A model generated the notes under the pieces. That model searched no databases, was not told the DNA's origin, and worked only from the letters and a program-made list of their open reading frames with translations. DNA of 21,782 bases. Source: a virus. Positions 7,732-14,416 of this stretch are shown here, piece by piece; position 1 is the first letter of the stretch, and every line of letters starts with the position of its first letter. A program made the translations under genes and the position numbers. The stretch spans positions 1 to 21,782 of the IMG/VR virus record IMGVR_UViG_3300036045_000456; one strand, 5' to 3'.

Positions 7732-8751
7732 TCAGGACGTGAGCCCGAGCGACTTGGTCAAATTGGACAGCTCAGCCTGCGCCTCAATCAGAGCTTGAGC
7801 GGTCTCACCGCCCGGATCGGCCCCGATCCGCTGATACTCGGCATACGGCAGTGAAGCGACCTTTCCGACGAGGGCGCGGGCAAGTTGCCCGATCTCCGCC
7901 TCCTGCAAGGTCCGACTAAGGTCCGGTTTCTCGAGGACGGCTTCGGCCTTACGGGCGCCGTGCTTGAGGAAGATCTCTCTCGCCTTCTCGTTGCGAAGGA
8001 TGCGCGGCAGTACGCGAACCTTCTGCAACGGGTAAAGCTTGTTCTCGTGAATCCAGCGGGCGAAGTCGCTGATCTCAAATCCCGCGGCAGTAATCGCCTG
8101 CTTGATCCCAGATTTCTGCAATTCAATGAAGCCGCTAAAACGCGTCGTGTCGAAATCGCCATCGTCGCCTACTACAGGGCGGTAGTACTTCTCCATGTCC
8201 GCGTAAGCGTTGATGCTCTCTGTCACCTCTGTCTGCCGCCCTCCGCAAAAGTCGACGATAGTGGCGAACGGTAAGTGGTCCTGCGTACGAAGCTCATGTA
8301 GGTACTTTGCCTTGGAGTAGGGATCCCAAGGTCGGGTTCCAACAAGGTGCACCTGAAGCCGAATGGCGTGGACCGAAGCAGCGTCGATTTCATCATGAAC
8401 GAGCGCTGGGATGTGAGACCAGGAACCTTTGACCCCCGTCCTCCCGAACTCCTTGTAGAGCGCAACTCTAGTGTTGCCTTCTACACAGATTAATTTGCCA
8501 TCCCTAAGTTTGTTTAAGATAACTGGTTGAATGATACTGCCGTTTGTTAGTATGGACTGCTTTAACTTCTCAAATGTGGTCGCTGTCGAGCTACCTGGAT
8601 CGTCATCGTTCGCGGCACCGAGGGCCAGGAAGATCTGTTCCGACGTGGGTTCGTCGCCGTACATCTCGAGAAACTTCCGGATGCGCGGATTGGAACGGTC
8701 GAGCTCGATCTCTTCAACCGCAACGGACTCGTGTTGGCCAGCACTGACCAC
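7732..8751 (-). CDS. ParB-like protein, first gene of the operon (339 aa)
   Basis: The N-terminus has the ParB-type entry VAVEEIELDRSNPRIRKF (10-27). It continues with LKQSILTNGSIIQPVIL (63-79) and CVEGNTRVALYKEF (89-102), where GNTR stands in for GERR. The later H-x-x-G-x-x-x-W-x-P segment (135-144) and a helix-turn-helix-like stretch (ATIVDFCGGRQTEVTESINAY, 163-183) parallel the second ParB-like protein of the operon. The GTG start at 8751 is supported by a strong ribosome binding site (GGAGGG, 6-nt spacing). No ATG with a comparable site is nearby. The gene leads the operon and could help target or sense DNA; its enzymatic state (CTPase, nuclease or DNA binder) is unknown. Confidence 0.85.
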   Translation of the reverse strand: MVSAGQHESVAVEEIELDRSNPRIRKFLEMYGDEPTSEQIFLALGAANDDDPGSSTATTFEKLKQSILTNGSIIQPVILNKLRDGKLICVEGNTRVALYKEFGRTGVKGSWSHIPALVHDEIDAASVHAIRLQVHLVGTRPWDPYSKAKYLHELRTQDHLPFATIVDFCGGRQTEVTESINAYADMEKYYRPVVGDDGDFDTTRFSGFIELQKSGIKQAITAAGFEISDFARWIHENKLYPLQKVRVLPRILRNEKAREIFLKHGARKAEAVLEKPDLSRTLQEAEIGQLARALVGKVASLPYAEYQRIGADPGGETAQALIEAQAELSNLTKSLGLTS

Positions 8752-8895
8752 AGAACTCCCTCCGAGACATCACCCAGCAAGCCGTGAGTCCGGGGAGCCT
8801 AGACAACTCCCGATCAGAGTTCCATCTCTCAACCCACATTAACGTTTCTGTTCGAGCGCGGGCGTCTGGCCGCCGGACCGTCGGTTCGGGGGCGG
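8752..8895 (-). promoter_or_regulatory. Probable promoter/operator region of the seven-gene operon
   Basis: This 144-bp gap separates the operon's first start from the end of the HTH gene of the recombinase cassette, so the operon promoter should lie here. On the minus strand there is a TTGAGA (-35-like, about 8830) followed by a perfect inverted repeat AACTC-N7-GAGTT (8805-8821), about 55 nt before the GTG. No good -10 element is obvious at the normal spacing. The repeat is a candidate operator for an autoregulator such as the DndB-like or a ParB-like protein. All of this is by eye and unproven. Confidence 0.35.
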
Positions 8896-9294
8896 TCAGC
8901 CGAACCGTGATCGCTGCTCCTCCCACGCTGCCGGAACCGCATTCCACAGATCTTCCAGCCGCATCCCCTCCGGCTGCCGCCCGTCAAGGATCTTCTCGAC
9001 GATGTCCGTCGCAAGCAGCGTCAGCCGCAGCATCCGGCTAAGGTAGGCCCGGTCAATCCTCTCCCGTATCGCCAGCTCCTCGATCGTCCCGCAAACCCCT
9101 TCGTCCAGCATCCTCTGCCATCGGAACGCCCGCGCGAGAGCCTTGATGAGAGCGTTATCCACCCGGGGACGCAGTGCCCACGGTGCGCCGTCGGGCGTCA
9201 TCACCAACTTCCTCCCGCCTCGCCTCGCGAAAATCATCGGGATGTGGATCGTGATGGTCTCCCCGTCCGCCGCGACAGTCGTCTGCTTCGTCAA
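8896..9294 (-). CDS. HTH protein of the recombinase cassette (132 aa)
   Basis: The frame is open far upstream, but the natural start is a TTG at 9294 that overlaps the recombinase stop (TTGA) and sits 7 nt after GGAGGG. The product begins TKQTTVAADGETITIHIP and has the segment TIEELAIRERIDRAYLSRML (about 83-102), a ParB/KorB-like helix-turn-helix, followed by LLATDIVEKILDGRQP. Proteins like this commonly follow the DUF2924-recombinase pair in alphaproteobacteria. It probably binds DNA near the recombination site or regulates the cassette (inference). It is the last gene of the cassette, and the defence-like operon begins 145 bp beyond it. Confidence 0.8.
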   Translation of the reverse strand: MTKQTTVAADGETITIHIPMIFARRGGRKLVMTPDGAPWALRPRVDNALIKALARAFRWQRMLDEGVCGTIEELAIRERIDRAYLSRMLRLTLLATDIVEKILDGRQPEGMRLEDLWNAVPAAWEEQRSRFG

Positions 9295-10610
9295 GCCGCG
9301 GCCCTCCGGCTCTCCACCACGTCCCGCACGAGTTCGGCGAGGCCGTTCGGCCGCAGCCGAATCTCGACGCCATGCCTCCGCAATTCGACCCGCTCGACTA
9401 TGAGCTGCACGATCCGCGCCTGCTCCGCGGGGAACAGCTCTACCCACAATGGATCAAGGCGTAGCAGTGCATCCCGAACCTCGTCCTCAGTGACATTGTC
9501 GTGCTCGGCACGAGCGGCGCGCCAAGTGCCGATGATGATCTCCGGCTGCCGGAACACGCCGCGCAACTGGTCGATGACCAACGCCTCGACTTCGGCCGCG
9601 GAGACGCGCCCGACCGGGCACGCGTCCCGCCCTCGCTTCAACACGTCCTGGCTGACGTAGTAGCGGTAGAGCCGATTGCCCTTGCGGGTGTGGGTCGGCG
9701 ACATCGCCGCGCCGGTCGGCCCGAAGATCAGCCCCTTCAGCAGCGCCGGCGTCTGCGCCCGGGTGTTCGCCGATCGGGTGCGGGCGTTCTCGGCAAGGAT
9801 GGCATGGACCTTGTCCCAGAGGTCTTGGTCGATGATCGGCGCATGCTCTCCGGGATAGGCGGTGCCCTTATGGATGGCGAGCCCGAGGTAGGTCCGGTTG
9901 CTGAGGCACTTGTAGAGATAGCCCTTGTCGATCGGGCGGCCCTTGGTGGTCACGACGCCCTCCGCCCGCAGCTCCCACGCCAGCACGGTGGCCGAGCCAA
10001 TGCGCAGGAACCGCTCGAACATCGACCGAACGACCGCCGCTTCGGGCTCGTGCACCATGAGCTTTCGATTCTGCACCACGTACCCGAGCGGCACGCTGCC
10101 CCCCATCCACATGCCCTTCTGCCGTGATGCCCGGATCTTGTCCCGCACCCGCTCGGCGATGACCTCGCGCTCGAACTGGGCGAAGGAGAGCAGGATGTTG
10201 AGCGTCAGCCGCCCCATCGAGGTCGTGGTGTTGAAGCTCTGCGTCACGCTGACGAAGGTGACGCCGGCGCGGTCGAACACCTCTACCAACTTCGAGAAGT
10301 CCATGAGCGACCGCGACAGCCGGTCGATCTTGTAGACCACGACGACGTCGACCAAGCCCTCCTCGATGTCGGCCAGGAGCTGTTGCAGCCCGGGCCGCTC
10401 CAGCGTGCCGCCGGAGAAGCCGCCGTCGTCATAGGCGTCGCGGACCAGCGCCCAGCCTTCCGACCGCTGGCTGGCGATGTAAGCCTCGCACGCCTCGCGC
10501 TGCGCCTGCAGCGAGTTGAACTCCTTGTCGAGCCCCTCCTCGGTCGACTTCCGGGTGTAGACTGCGCAGCGCAGTTTGCGGATCGGCTTCCCCTCGGGAC
10601 CCCGGGTCAT
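9291..10610 (-). CDS. Large serine recombinase/integrase (439 aa)
   Basis: The resolvase domain is complete. The nucleophile lies in YTRKSTEE (Ser22), followed by YDDGGFSGGTLERPGLQQLL, the VYKIDRLSRS catalytic arginine block, and GRLTLNILLSFAQFEREVIAERVRDKI leading into the long helix. A recombinase domain follows (GYLYKCLSNRTYLG), then a C-terminal region. The C-terminal zinc-ribbon cysteines of classical large serine integrases are mostly missing (TGAAMSPTHTRKGNRLYRYYVSQ), as is usual in this alphaproteobacterial subgroup. The ATG at 10610 overlaps the DUF2924 stop (ATGA), which rules out the longer reading frame upstream. It is the likely integrase of the mobile element. Its att sites could not be located. 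Confidence 0.95.
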   Translation of the reverse strand: MTRGPEGKPIRKLRCAVYTRKSTEEGLDKEFNSLQAQREACEAYIASQRSEGWALVRDAYDDGGFSGGTLERPGLQQLLADIEEGLVDVVVVYKIDRLSRSLMDFSKLVEVFDRAGVTFVSVTQSFNTTTSMGRLTLNILLSFAQFEREVIAERVRDKIRASRQKGMWMGGSVPLGYVVQNRKLMVHEPEAAVVRSMFERFLRIGSATVLAWELRAEGVVTTKGRPIDKGYLYKCLSNRTYLGLAIHKGTAYPGEHAPIIDQDLWDKVHAILAENARTRSANTRAQTPALLKGLIFGPTGAAMSPTHTRKGNRLYRYYVSQDVLKRGRDACPVGRVSAAEVEALVIDQLRGVFRQPEIIIGTWRAARAEHDNVTEDEVRDALLRLDPLWVELFPAEQARIVQLIVERVELRRHGVEIRLRPNGLAELVRDVVESRRAAA

Positions 10611-11053
10611 GCTGCACTCCGCTGGCTCTTGAGCCCGAAGAATACTAGCCCGTTCCACCTCGTGCCGGTGATCGCCCGGGCGACCGCCGACAGAGACCGG
10701 TACGGCCGGCCCTGCCACTCGTAGCCCTCGGTCATCACGGTGACCGTGTGCTCGACCCCGTGCCACTCCCGGATGAGTCGGGTGCCGGCGATCGGCATGA
10801 CGTCGTCGCGGATGCGGCGGCGGCTGATGTTGCGATCGGCGAACTGCTCGCCGAGCGCCTCGAGGCGCTTACGCGTCTCCGGTTTCAGCCCGCCGTAGGC
10901 GAGCTCCTGGATGCGGTAGGCGAGCCGGCTCTCGAGGTAGCGCCGGTTGTAGCCCGGGGGCTCGGCGCCGAACAGCGTGCGCCATTCGGCCTTCAGCTCG
11001 GGCAGCGCCATGGTCCTGAGCGCGGCAAGGCGGGCGGGGATCGGGTTAGTCAT
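10607..11053 (-). CDS. DUF2924 family protein (148 aa)
   Basis: The sequence shows the family layout: an N-terminal LAALRTMALPELKAEWRTLFG segment, then YNRRYLESRLAYRIQELAYGGL, and a C-terminal region with GTRLIREWHGVEHTVTV, YEWQGRPYRSLSAVARAITGTRWNG and FFGL. DUF2924 proteins are found almost always directly upstream of a serine recombinase in alphaproteobacteria, as here, with ATGA coupling on both sides. The C-terminal part resembles small DNA-binding accessory domains; a directionality or accessory role is plausible but unproven. Confidence 0.92.
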   Translation of the reverse strand: MTNPIPARLAALRTMALPELKAEWRTLFGAEPPGYNRRYLESRLAYRIQELAYGGLKPETRKRLEALGEQFADRNISRRRIRDDVMPIAGTRLIREWHGVEHTVTVMTEGYEWQGRPYRSLSAVARAITGTRWNGLVFFGLKSQRSAA

Positions 11054-11244
11054 GCAACTCTCCGTCGTGGACGTTTCGCATGACCGCTCTGCCGGGGCGG
11101 GATGTGTAGCGAACTATCTCCCGGTAACCCTGATACGCCTCTTGACTGCCGGGCTCGGAGACGGATCAGCCCGAGAGCGAGCAGCCGGGTCACCTCGGCG
11201 AGGCGCTCGCTTGGCGTCATACGATCGGGGCGAAGGGGGTTCAT
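11050..11244 (-). CDS. Small protein leading the recombinase cassette (64 aa)
   Basis: This short gene starts with MNPLRPDRMTPSERLAEVTRLLALGLIRLRARQ and ends in a basic tail. The N-terminal half is an amphipathic helix. Small proteins of this type commonly precede DUF2924 genes, and here its stop overlaps the DUF2924 ATG (ATGA). A ribosome binding site (AGGAG) precedes the ATG and lies in the loop of a possible hairpin. Its function is unknown; the basic character would fit nucleic-acid binding. Confidence 0.75.
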   Translation of the reverse strand: MNPLRPDRMTPSERLAEVTRLLALGLIRLRARQSRGVSGLPGDSSLHIPPRQSGHAKRPRRRVA

Positions 11245-11268
11245 GCCGGGCTTCTCCTGCTCCCGGCA
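11244..11268 (-). repeat. Hairpin presenting the ribosome binding site of the 64-aa gene
   Basis: TGCCGGG (11244-11250) and CCCGGCA (11262-11268) form a perfect 7-bp inverted repeat with an 11-nt loop. In the minus-strand mRNA the loop contains AGCAGGAGAAG, the ribosome binding site, and one arm ends on the first base of the ATG. The structure could set the translation rate of the cassette's first gene. The repeat is certain; the role is inferred. Confidence 0.45.
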
Positions 11269-11450
11269 CCTGAACCAACCAGCCCACCTGCGGTCCAGTA
11301 AAATCAGCCGCTTAGCGTAGCCCCGCGCGTAGGAAAGCAGGGCCGCGTGACGTTGCGTAAATCGGCTCGAATGGCACGGAATCCGATTGCGCCTGTCACA
11401 TCACGTTCATAGAACGGAGCAGGAACACAACCTTAAGCAGAGTGGTAGGG
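11269..11450. promoter_or_regulatory. Divergent promoter region between integration cassette and replication module
   Basis: This gap lies between the minus-strand recombinase cassette and the plus-strand module, so two back-to-back promoters are expected. A 6-bp inverted repeat AATCGG/CCGATT (11360-11365 and 11383-11388) and two copies of TTGCG are visible. A weak plus-strand pair TTGCGC-17-TAGAAC (from about 11387) could be a promoter. Nothing is strong enough to fix a transcription start. Confidence 0.3.
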
Positions 11451-12143
11451 ATGGTGCTTATCGAGAAGGACTACTTCGCCTTGGAAGAGGTGGCGGAGCG
11501 CTGGCGCGCGCCCATGCGCGACCTCGCCTACATGGCCGAGAACGGAGAGCTGCGGGTATCGGTCCGCCTGTACACCGTGCGCCTCGAAGAGGGGATCTAC
11601 GAGCACGACACACGCGACGGGCATCCGCATCGGATCCCGTTCGATCAATCGTGGTTCAGCGGCCTGCAGGATCTGACCGCCTGTGACGCCCACAGGGTGT
11701 TCCTCCACGGTGAGGCTCGGGTCACTCATTTTCACGCTCAGGGCGACGCCTATGTCGAGATCATCGAGCCCTCCGAAGGGCTCGTGGTTCAGCTTCGGCA
11801 GCTGGTGATCCGACTTGAGGAACGCGACCGGATCGAGGACACACACCGTCGCGCGGGCAGTTCTGTCGCCGCCGGCATCGCACTCCAACACGATGATGAG
11901 TTCCGCGAGCTCCGGCTCGGCCAACTTCGCGTATCGCTCGGCCGGGTGCAGGCGGCGGTGATGAAGCGCCTCTACGAGGCATCCCGATCCGGGGACGGAT
12001 GGTGCTTCGGCAAGACGCTTCTCGCGGAGGTCGGTTCGGCCTCCAAGCGGATGGCGGACGTCTACAAGTCGAAGCCTGCATGGACGTCGTTCATCGAATC
12101 AGATGGCCGCGGTCGCTATCGATTCCGGGTCAGAATACGCTGA
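11451..12143 (+). CDS. Conserved mobile-element protein with C-terminal winged-helix-like domain (230 aa)
   Basis: I do not recognise a named family. The N-terminus (DYFALEEVAERWRAPMRDLAYMAENGELRVSV) looks like a short helix-turn-helix of the kind that recognises or switches genes in mobile elements. A β-rich middle follows, then VIRLEERDRIE. The last ~65 residues (AAVMKRLYEASRSGDGWCFGKTLLAEVGSASKRM, then WTSFIESDGRGRYRFRV) resemble a winged helix. It is probably a transcriptional regulator of the plus-strand module. ATG 11451 is used as the start. A GTG at 11442 is in frame and could instead be used; neither has a clean ribosome binding site. Confidence 0.7.
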   Translation: MVLIEKDYFALEEVAERWRAPMRDLAYMAENGELRVSVRLYTVRLEEGIYEHDTRDGHPHRIPFDQSWFSGLQDLTACDAHRVFLHGEARVTHFHAQGDAYVEIIEPSEGLVVQLRQLVIRLEERDRIEDTHRRAGSSVAAGIALQHDDEFRELRLGQLRVSLGRVQAAVMKRLYEASRSGDGWCFGKTLLAEVGSASKRMADVYKSKPAWTSFIESDGRGRYRFRVRIR

Positions 12144-12208
12144 ACTACGCACGGCTACGCTGCCCATCGCCAAGTCATTTCAGGGACTCGATTTTCGGGA
12201 CCGCAGAG

Positions 12209-12221
12209 GGATAGAGGGGGA
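12209..12221 (+). repeat. G-tract repeat, copy 1 (GGATAGAGGGGGA)
   Basis: This 13-bp word is the exact reverse complement of copy 3 (12294-12306) and nearly that of copy 2. The three copies lie in the 228-bp gap between the 230-aa gene and the HTH gene. A 13-bp inverted match is unlikely by chance even in G+C-rich DNA. They could be operator sites or replication iterons for the module that follows. Confidence 0.6.
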
Positions 12222-12238
12222 TGGATTTCCCCTTGCCT

Positions 12239-12253
12239 TCCCCCTCTCGATCC
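12239..12253 (+). repeat. G-tract repeat, copy 2 (TCCCCCTCTCGATCC)
   Basis: This has the same orientation as copy 3, with two extra bases (CG) before ATCC. Its TCCCCCTCT core is a perfect 9-bp inverted match to AGAGGGGGA of copy 1 (12213-12221), so copies 1 and 2 could form a hairpin or a two-site operator. Confidence 0.5.
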
Positions 12254-12293
12254 GCACAAGCCATTGAATTATCTAGGATGATTTCTCACCATT

Positions 12294-12306
12294 TCCCCCT
12301 CTATCC
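12294..12306 (+). repeat. G-tract repeat, copy 3 (TCCCCCTCTATCC)
   Basis: This is a perfect 13-bp inverted copy of copy 1, about 65 bp upstream of the ATG of the HTH gene at 12372. Similarity to copy 2 continues a little outside the core (TT before, CG and CAC after). Confidence 0.6.
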
Positions 12307-12371
12307 GGCACGACAGCTGACTCCGAACGCGCCATGATTCTCTCCATCGACACCACTCGACGGGGAGACCG

Positions 12372-12602
12372 ATGGCGGTCCAGCACTTCAATCAGGTGGA
12401 GCTCTCGCGGCGCTGGCGCCTGAGCCCGCGGACGCTCGAGCGCTGGCGGTTCCAGGGCACCGGCCCGCAGTACCTCAAGGTCGGCGGCCGCGTCATCTAC
12501 CGGCTGGAGGATGTCGAGACCTACGAGGCCGGGCAGCTCCAGGCGGCCGGGGCGGCAAAGGTCTCCCGGCCGACCGCGCCGCTGCGGCTGGTGCGGGCAT
12601 GA
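12372..12602 (+). CDS. Excisionase/MerR-type HTH protein (76 aa)
   Basis: The segment FNQVELSRRWRLSPRTLERWRFQGTGPQYLKVGGRVIYRLEDVETYE is the HTH_17/MerR-like fold of small phage excisionases and regulators: helix, turn, a recognition helix with TLERWR, then the β-wing VGGRVIYR. A good ribosome binding site (GGGGAG, 4-nt spacing) precedes the ATG. The stop overlaps the next ATG (ATGA). The G-tract repeats just upstream could be its binding sites, and it could act as recombination directionality factor or as switch for the replication module. Both are inferences. Confidence 0.85.
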   Translation: MAVQHFNQVELSRRWRLSPRTLERWRFQGTGPQYLKVGGRVIYRLEDVETYEAGQLQAAGAAKVSRPTAPLRLVRA

Positions 12603-12949
12603 GCGTGGTCAGCATGGCGCGCCCGGTCCGCATCCAGCCTCCCCGGCTCAGCGAGATCGAACTTTGCGCCTGGATCGCGCAGGCCGAGCCGGGCGCAGTC
12701 ATCGAGTACCACCGAGGCTTCCTCGCGCTCGATCGCACCAGCTTCGGCCGCTTCGCCGACACGCCGGCCCGGGCCGCCCTGGCGCAGCTGGGCGCCCGCG
12801 CTCACGACCTCGCCGAGCGTGGCCTCGTCCACCTCGTCCAGCTGCGCCATGGCGCGGAGGACTACAGCTACTTCGCCATCGCCCGGGCCCGCGGCAAAGG
12901 CGCGCTCCCCGACTTCGCATCCCACATCATCACCGAGGAGGCCGCCTGA
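12599..12949 (+). CDS. Conserved prophage protein, unknown function (116 aa)
   Basis: I recognise no domain of known function. The sequence has a conserved-looking block, RIQPPRLSEIELCAWIAQAE then VIEYHRGFLALD, and a C-terminal part with GLVHLVQLRHGAEDYSYFAIAR. It is probably a small globular cytosolic protein. It is coupled to the genes on both sides: ATGA with the HTH gene, and its stop is directly followed by the next start. Confidence 0.75.
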   Translation: MSVVSMARPVRIQPPRLSEIELCAWIAQAEPGAVIEYHRGFLALDRTSFGRFADTPARAALAQLGARAHDLAERGLVHLVQLRHGAEDYSYFAIARARGKGALPDFASHIITEEAA

Positions 12950-13435
12950 GTGACCGCCCCCGCCAACCGTCCCCGGCTCGGGGACTTGCCGACGATGCCG
13001 ATCGGCGACATCGCCGCGCTGCCGGCCGATCTGCTCGCCGTGCTGCAGGAGGAGGCCGAGGAGGCCGCCAAGGCCGCTCGGCAGCTGGCCGACTGGCTGA
13101 ACGGCGCGATCGCGCTCCGCTACGCCGACCGCGCCGCGGCGGCGCGCCGCGCCGAGGGCAAGGACTCCGGCACGGTCCGGCTCGACGACGGCGAGGTGAC
13201 GGTGATCGCCGACCTGCCGAAGAAGGTTGAGTGGGACCAAGCAGCGTTGGGTGGCATGGTCGACCGCATCCGTGCCGCCGGCGACGCCCCCGCCGAGTAC
13301 GTGGAGACGAGCTTCCGGGTGTCGGAGCGGAAGTACGCGGCTTGGCCGGCGTCGATCCGCGAGGGCTTCGACGCGGCACGCACCGTGAAGCCTGGCAAGC
13401 CGACCTTCAGGCTGACGCTCCGACAGGAGCGCTGA
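12950..13435 (+). CDS. Conserved prophage protein, unknown function (161 aa)
   Basis: The GTG start at 12950 directly follows the upstream stop. The N-terminal half is helical and Ala/Glu-rich (LLAVLQEEAEEAAKAARQLADWLNGAIALRYADRAAAARRAEGK), probably a short coiled coil. The C-terminal half carries VTVIADLPKKVEWDQAALGGMVDRIRAAGDAPAEYVETSFRVSERKYAAWPASIREGF, a conserved-looking block. No function can be assigned. About 110 bp without a gene follow before the Sak4-type ATPase. Confidence 0.75.
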   Translation: MTAPANRPRLGDLPTMPIGDIAALPADLLAVLQEEAEEAAKAARQLADWLNGAIALRYADRAAAARRAEGKDSGTVRLDDGEVTVIADLPKKVEWDQAALGGMVDRIRAAGDAPAEYVETSFRVSERKYAAWPASIREGFDAARTVKPGKPTFRLTLRQER

Positions 13436-13545
13436 GGACGGGCGGCGGGCAGCCCGCGCCGAGAGGTCGGGCAGGTTCCCCTTCGGCGCCCGGTCAATCC
13501 CGCCGCTCGTCCGTTCCCTTTCCAACGCCATCACGGGGAGTCCGC

Positions 13546-14394
13546 ATGGCCCTTCGCATCATCAGCGCCGACGAACGACTCTCGGCCGCCGCGAACAAGA
13601 CCTCGTTCGCGATCTTCGGTCCGCCCGGCATCGGCAAGACGACGCTCCTGAAGACGCTGCCCGAAGCGGAGACCGTCTGCCTCGACCTCGAGGCCGGGAT
13701 GAAGTCGGTGCAGGACTGGCGCGGCGCCAGCATCCCGGTCCGGAGCTTCGGCGACTTCCGCGACCTCGCGGTGCTGATCGGCGGCGCCGACCCGGCGCAG
13801 GACAACGCCTCCTGGTACAGCGCTGCGCACTTCGAGCATGTCCGGGCGACGACCCGCGACAGCGGGCTCGAGGCGTTCCTCGCCACGAAGTCAATCGTCT
13901 TCGTCGACTCGATCACCGACCTCACGCGCCAGACGATGCTCTACGCCAAGCAGCAGCCCGAGGCGATCTCGGAGCGCAGCGGCAAGCCCGACGTGCGCGG
14001 CGCCTACGGTCTGCTCGGCCGCGAGGTGATCCAGGCGCTGAAGCACCTGCAGCACGCACCCGGCAAGACCGTGATCTTCGTCGGGGTGCTCGAGAAGGTG
14101 ACCGACGAGTTCAACACCGTCACCTGGCAGCCGCAGATGGAGGGCTCGAAGGCGGGGCGCGAGCTCCCCGGCATCGTCGACCAGGTGCTGTCGATGCACC
14201 TCTTCGGCCGCGACAAGGACGGCGGCTATGTCCTCGACGACAAGTCGGCGGAGCGGCGCCTCGTCTGCCGGGCGGGCAACCCCTACGGCCTCCCGGCCAA
14301 GGACCGCTCCGGTCGCCTCGACATGACCGAGCCACCCGACCTCGGCCAACTCCTCGCCAAGATCAACGCGGCCGGCGCCGCGCCCGCCCTCTGA
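13546..14394 (+). CDS. Sak4-type RecA-like ATPase (282 aa)
   Basis: Walker A is GPPGIGKTT (25-33) and Walker B is IVFVDSITD (117-125), in the short RecA-core arrangement of phage Sak4-like single-strand annealing or recombination ATPases (AAA_24-type). The C-terminal part (WQPQMEGSKAGRELPGIVDQVLSMHLF, 193-219) fits the same group. The natural ATG at 13546 has a GGGGAG ribosome binding site; the open frame upstream of it is not coding. Together with the SSB-like and exonuclease genes behind it, it forms a phage recombination set. Confidence 0.85.
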   Translation: MALRIISADERLSAAANKTSFAIFGPPGIGKTTLLKTLPEAETVCLDLEAGMKSVQDWRGASIPVRSFGDFRDLAVLIGGADPAQDNASWYSAAHFEHVRATTRDSGLEAFLATKSIVFVDSITDLTRQTMLYAKQQPEAISERSGKPDVRGAYGLLGREVIQALKHLQHAPGKTVIFVGVLEKVTDEFNTVTWQPQMEGSKAGRELPGIVDQVLSMHLFGRDKDGGYVLDDKSAERRLVCRAGNPYGLPAKDRSGRLDMTEPPDLGQLLAKINAAGAAPAL

Positions 14395-14416
14395 CCCCGA
14401 GCAACAGGAAACCCCG

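Noticed and set aside
4811-8751. Partition (ParAB) system
   Set aside because: No ParA gene; the GNSR/GNTR motif and operon context point to ParB-like proteins of another kind.
480-8751. Classical Dnd, Dpd, BREX or DISARM locus
   Set aside because: No cysteine desulfurase, PAPS-reductase-like, TGT-like, PglZ, methyltransferase or DUF1998 gene is present in the window.
12521-13534. Minus-strand frame of 337 codons opposite three prophage genes
   Set aside because: Shadow frame; the plus strand has a coupled gene series with good starts.
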